Shown here in pieces: positions 14,284 to 14,986 of a stretch of DNA of 14,986 nucleotides; the first letter of the stretch is position 1, and every line of letters starts with the position of its first letter. The DNA is taken from the NCBI GenBank assembly GCA_019418195.1, contig DYCJ01000005.1, forward strand, positions 1-14,986, written 5' to 3'. The stretch comes from Clostridiales bacterium. GTDB lineage: Bacteria; Bacillota; Clostridia; Lachnospirales; Lachnospiraceae. Below the pieces are notes generated by a model. The model saw only the letters and a program-made list of their open reading frames with translations. It had not been told where the DNA came from and did no database searches. The position numbers and the translations under genes are program-made.

Positions 14284-14986
14284 ATGGAGAACAGGAATAC
14301 AGCACCGGTAGGTGTGTTTGATTCCGGTGTCGGAGGGCTGACGGTGGCAAGGGAGATTTCCCGTCAGCTCCCGAATGAGAATATTGTATATTTCGGGGAT
14401 ACAGCGAGGGTTCCCTATGGAAGCAAATCGCAGAATACGATCATCCGCTTCTCGGAACAGATCATCCGCTTCCTGAAGACAAAAGAAGTCAAGGCCATTG
14501 TGATCGCCTGCAACACAGCGAGTGCATTGGCTCTTGATGCTGTCAGGGACGAGTTCGACGTCCCGGTAATGGGAGTTGTCATACCGGGGGCGCGCGCTGC
14601 AGTCGAGGCCACGAGGAACCGGAAAGTGGGAGTCGTGGGAACGGATGCAACAGTCCAGAGCGGTATGTACACAAAGATCATTCATTCAATGGCACCGGAT
14701 GTTACTGTGATCGAAAAAGCCTGCCCTCTTTTTGTGCCTCTTGTGGAAGAGGGGTTCAAGGACCATAACGTAACACAGGAGATCATAGAGTATTATCTGG
14801 AGTCCATGCGGAGCTCGGATATCGATGCAATGATCCTCGGGTGCACACATTATCCGCTTATCAGATCAAAGATCAGAGAATATATGGGAGAGAAGATCCA
14901 GATCGTCAACCCCGCGTATGAAACCGCTATGGATCTGAAGAAACTCCTCCATGAACAGGGAATGGAAAATGACGGCGGCTCGGAAG
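14284..14986 (+). CDS. murI: glutamate racemase, 3' end beyond the window
   Basis: The first 234 residues of a cytosolic racemase that supplies D-glutamate for peptidoglycan. Hallmarks: VFDSGVGGLTV (11-21) with D13 and S14, FGDTARVPYG (37-46), the first catalytic cysteine C76 in ACNTAS, and the second, C187, in LGCTHYPL. The frame is still open at the last base; about 30 residues are expected to be missing relative to the usual length of roughly 260-270. The ATG follows AGGAGA with a spacing of 10 and lies 29 bp after pfkA, so co-transcription is likely. A usual D-S-A/G-ETA segment reads NPAYETA here (209-215). No damage is seen in the part available. Confidence 0.95.
   Translation, partial: MENRNTAPVGVFDSGVGGLTVAREISRQLPNENIVYFGDTARVPYGSKSQNTIIRFSEQIIRFLKTKEVKAIVIACNTASALALDAVRDEFDVPVMGVVIPGARAAVEATRNRKVGVVGTDATVQSGMYTKIIHSMAPDVTVIEKACPLFVPLVEEGFKDHNVTQEIIEYYLESMRSSDIDAMILGCTHYPLIRSKIREYMGEKIQIVNPAYETAMDLKKLLHEQGMENDGGSE
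14439..14472 (+). repeat. 13-bp direct repeat inside murI
   Basis: GATCATCCGCTTC occurs at 14439-14451 and again at 14460-14472, a shift of exactly 21 bp (seven codons), giving IIRFSEQIIRF in the protein. It fits an amphipathic helix repeat and keeps the frame; it could also reflect an old small duplication. Confidence 0.5.

Noticed and set aside
1..14986. Mobile element, CRISPR array, defence system or prophage
   Set aside because: No transposase, integrase, cas, toxin-antitoxin or phage gene and no regularly spaced repeats were seen; the genes are core functions and a common type of sugar operon.

Overview
The window looks like chromosomal DNA from an anaerobic Firmicute of class Clostridia, most likely a gut Lachnospiraceae relative. 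This is inferred from the gene order HPr-like / dnaE / pfkA / murI, strong AGGAGG-type ribosome binding sites, the coding style, and a DnaE and PfkA that read as typical of that group. It appears to be mostly ordinary core chromosome plus one sugar-utilisation locus; I found no phage, IS element, CRISPR array, tRNA or rRNA.

Layout. Positions 1-472 hold a broken XRE-type helix-turn-helix gene (minus strand), an intergenic stretch with two inverted repeats, and a possible 38-codon gene remnant. An inositol-monophosphatase-family gene follows (473-1285, plus). It converges on the sugar operon, and a long hairpin at 1334-1403 sits between the two. The sugar operon runs leftward from about 7045 to 1405: lipoprotein solute-binding protein, two ABC permeases, then a cytosolic GH31 alpha-glycosidase. 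A divergent LacI-family regulator (7209-8213) controls it. The 217-bp divergent region holds two back-to-back sigma-A promoters, one a perfect consensus, each with a GTTAGCG-type palindromic operator at its transcription start. This is a self-contained and readable regulatory switch. The operon has no ATPase gene, so a shared MsmX/MalK-type ATPase encoded elsewhere is presumed.

The right half (8374-14986, all plus) is housekeeping: a CvfB-like S1-domain RNA-binding protein, an 80-residue HPr/Crh-like protein without the phosphorylatable histidine, a strong intrinsic terminator, DnaE (DNA polymerase III alpha), 6-phosphofructokinase, and glutamate racemase, which is cut by the window end. pfkA has its own promoter inside the end of dnaE. 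Just downstream of it lies an 18-bp palindrome resembling the Rex (NADH-sensing) operator.

The window does not obviously contain a new biological system. The items most worth a second look are the HPr-like protein, the possible Rex site at pfkA, the unusual nucleophile motif and helical tail of the GH31 enzyme, the two-operator LacI switch, and a terminator placed directly before dnaE.
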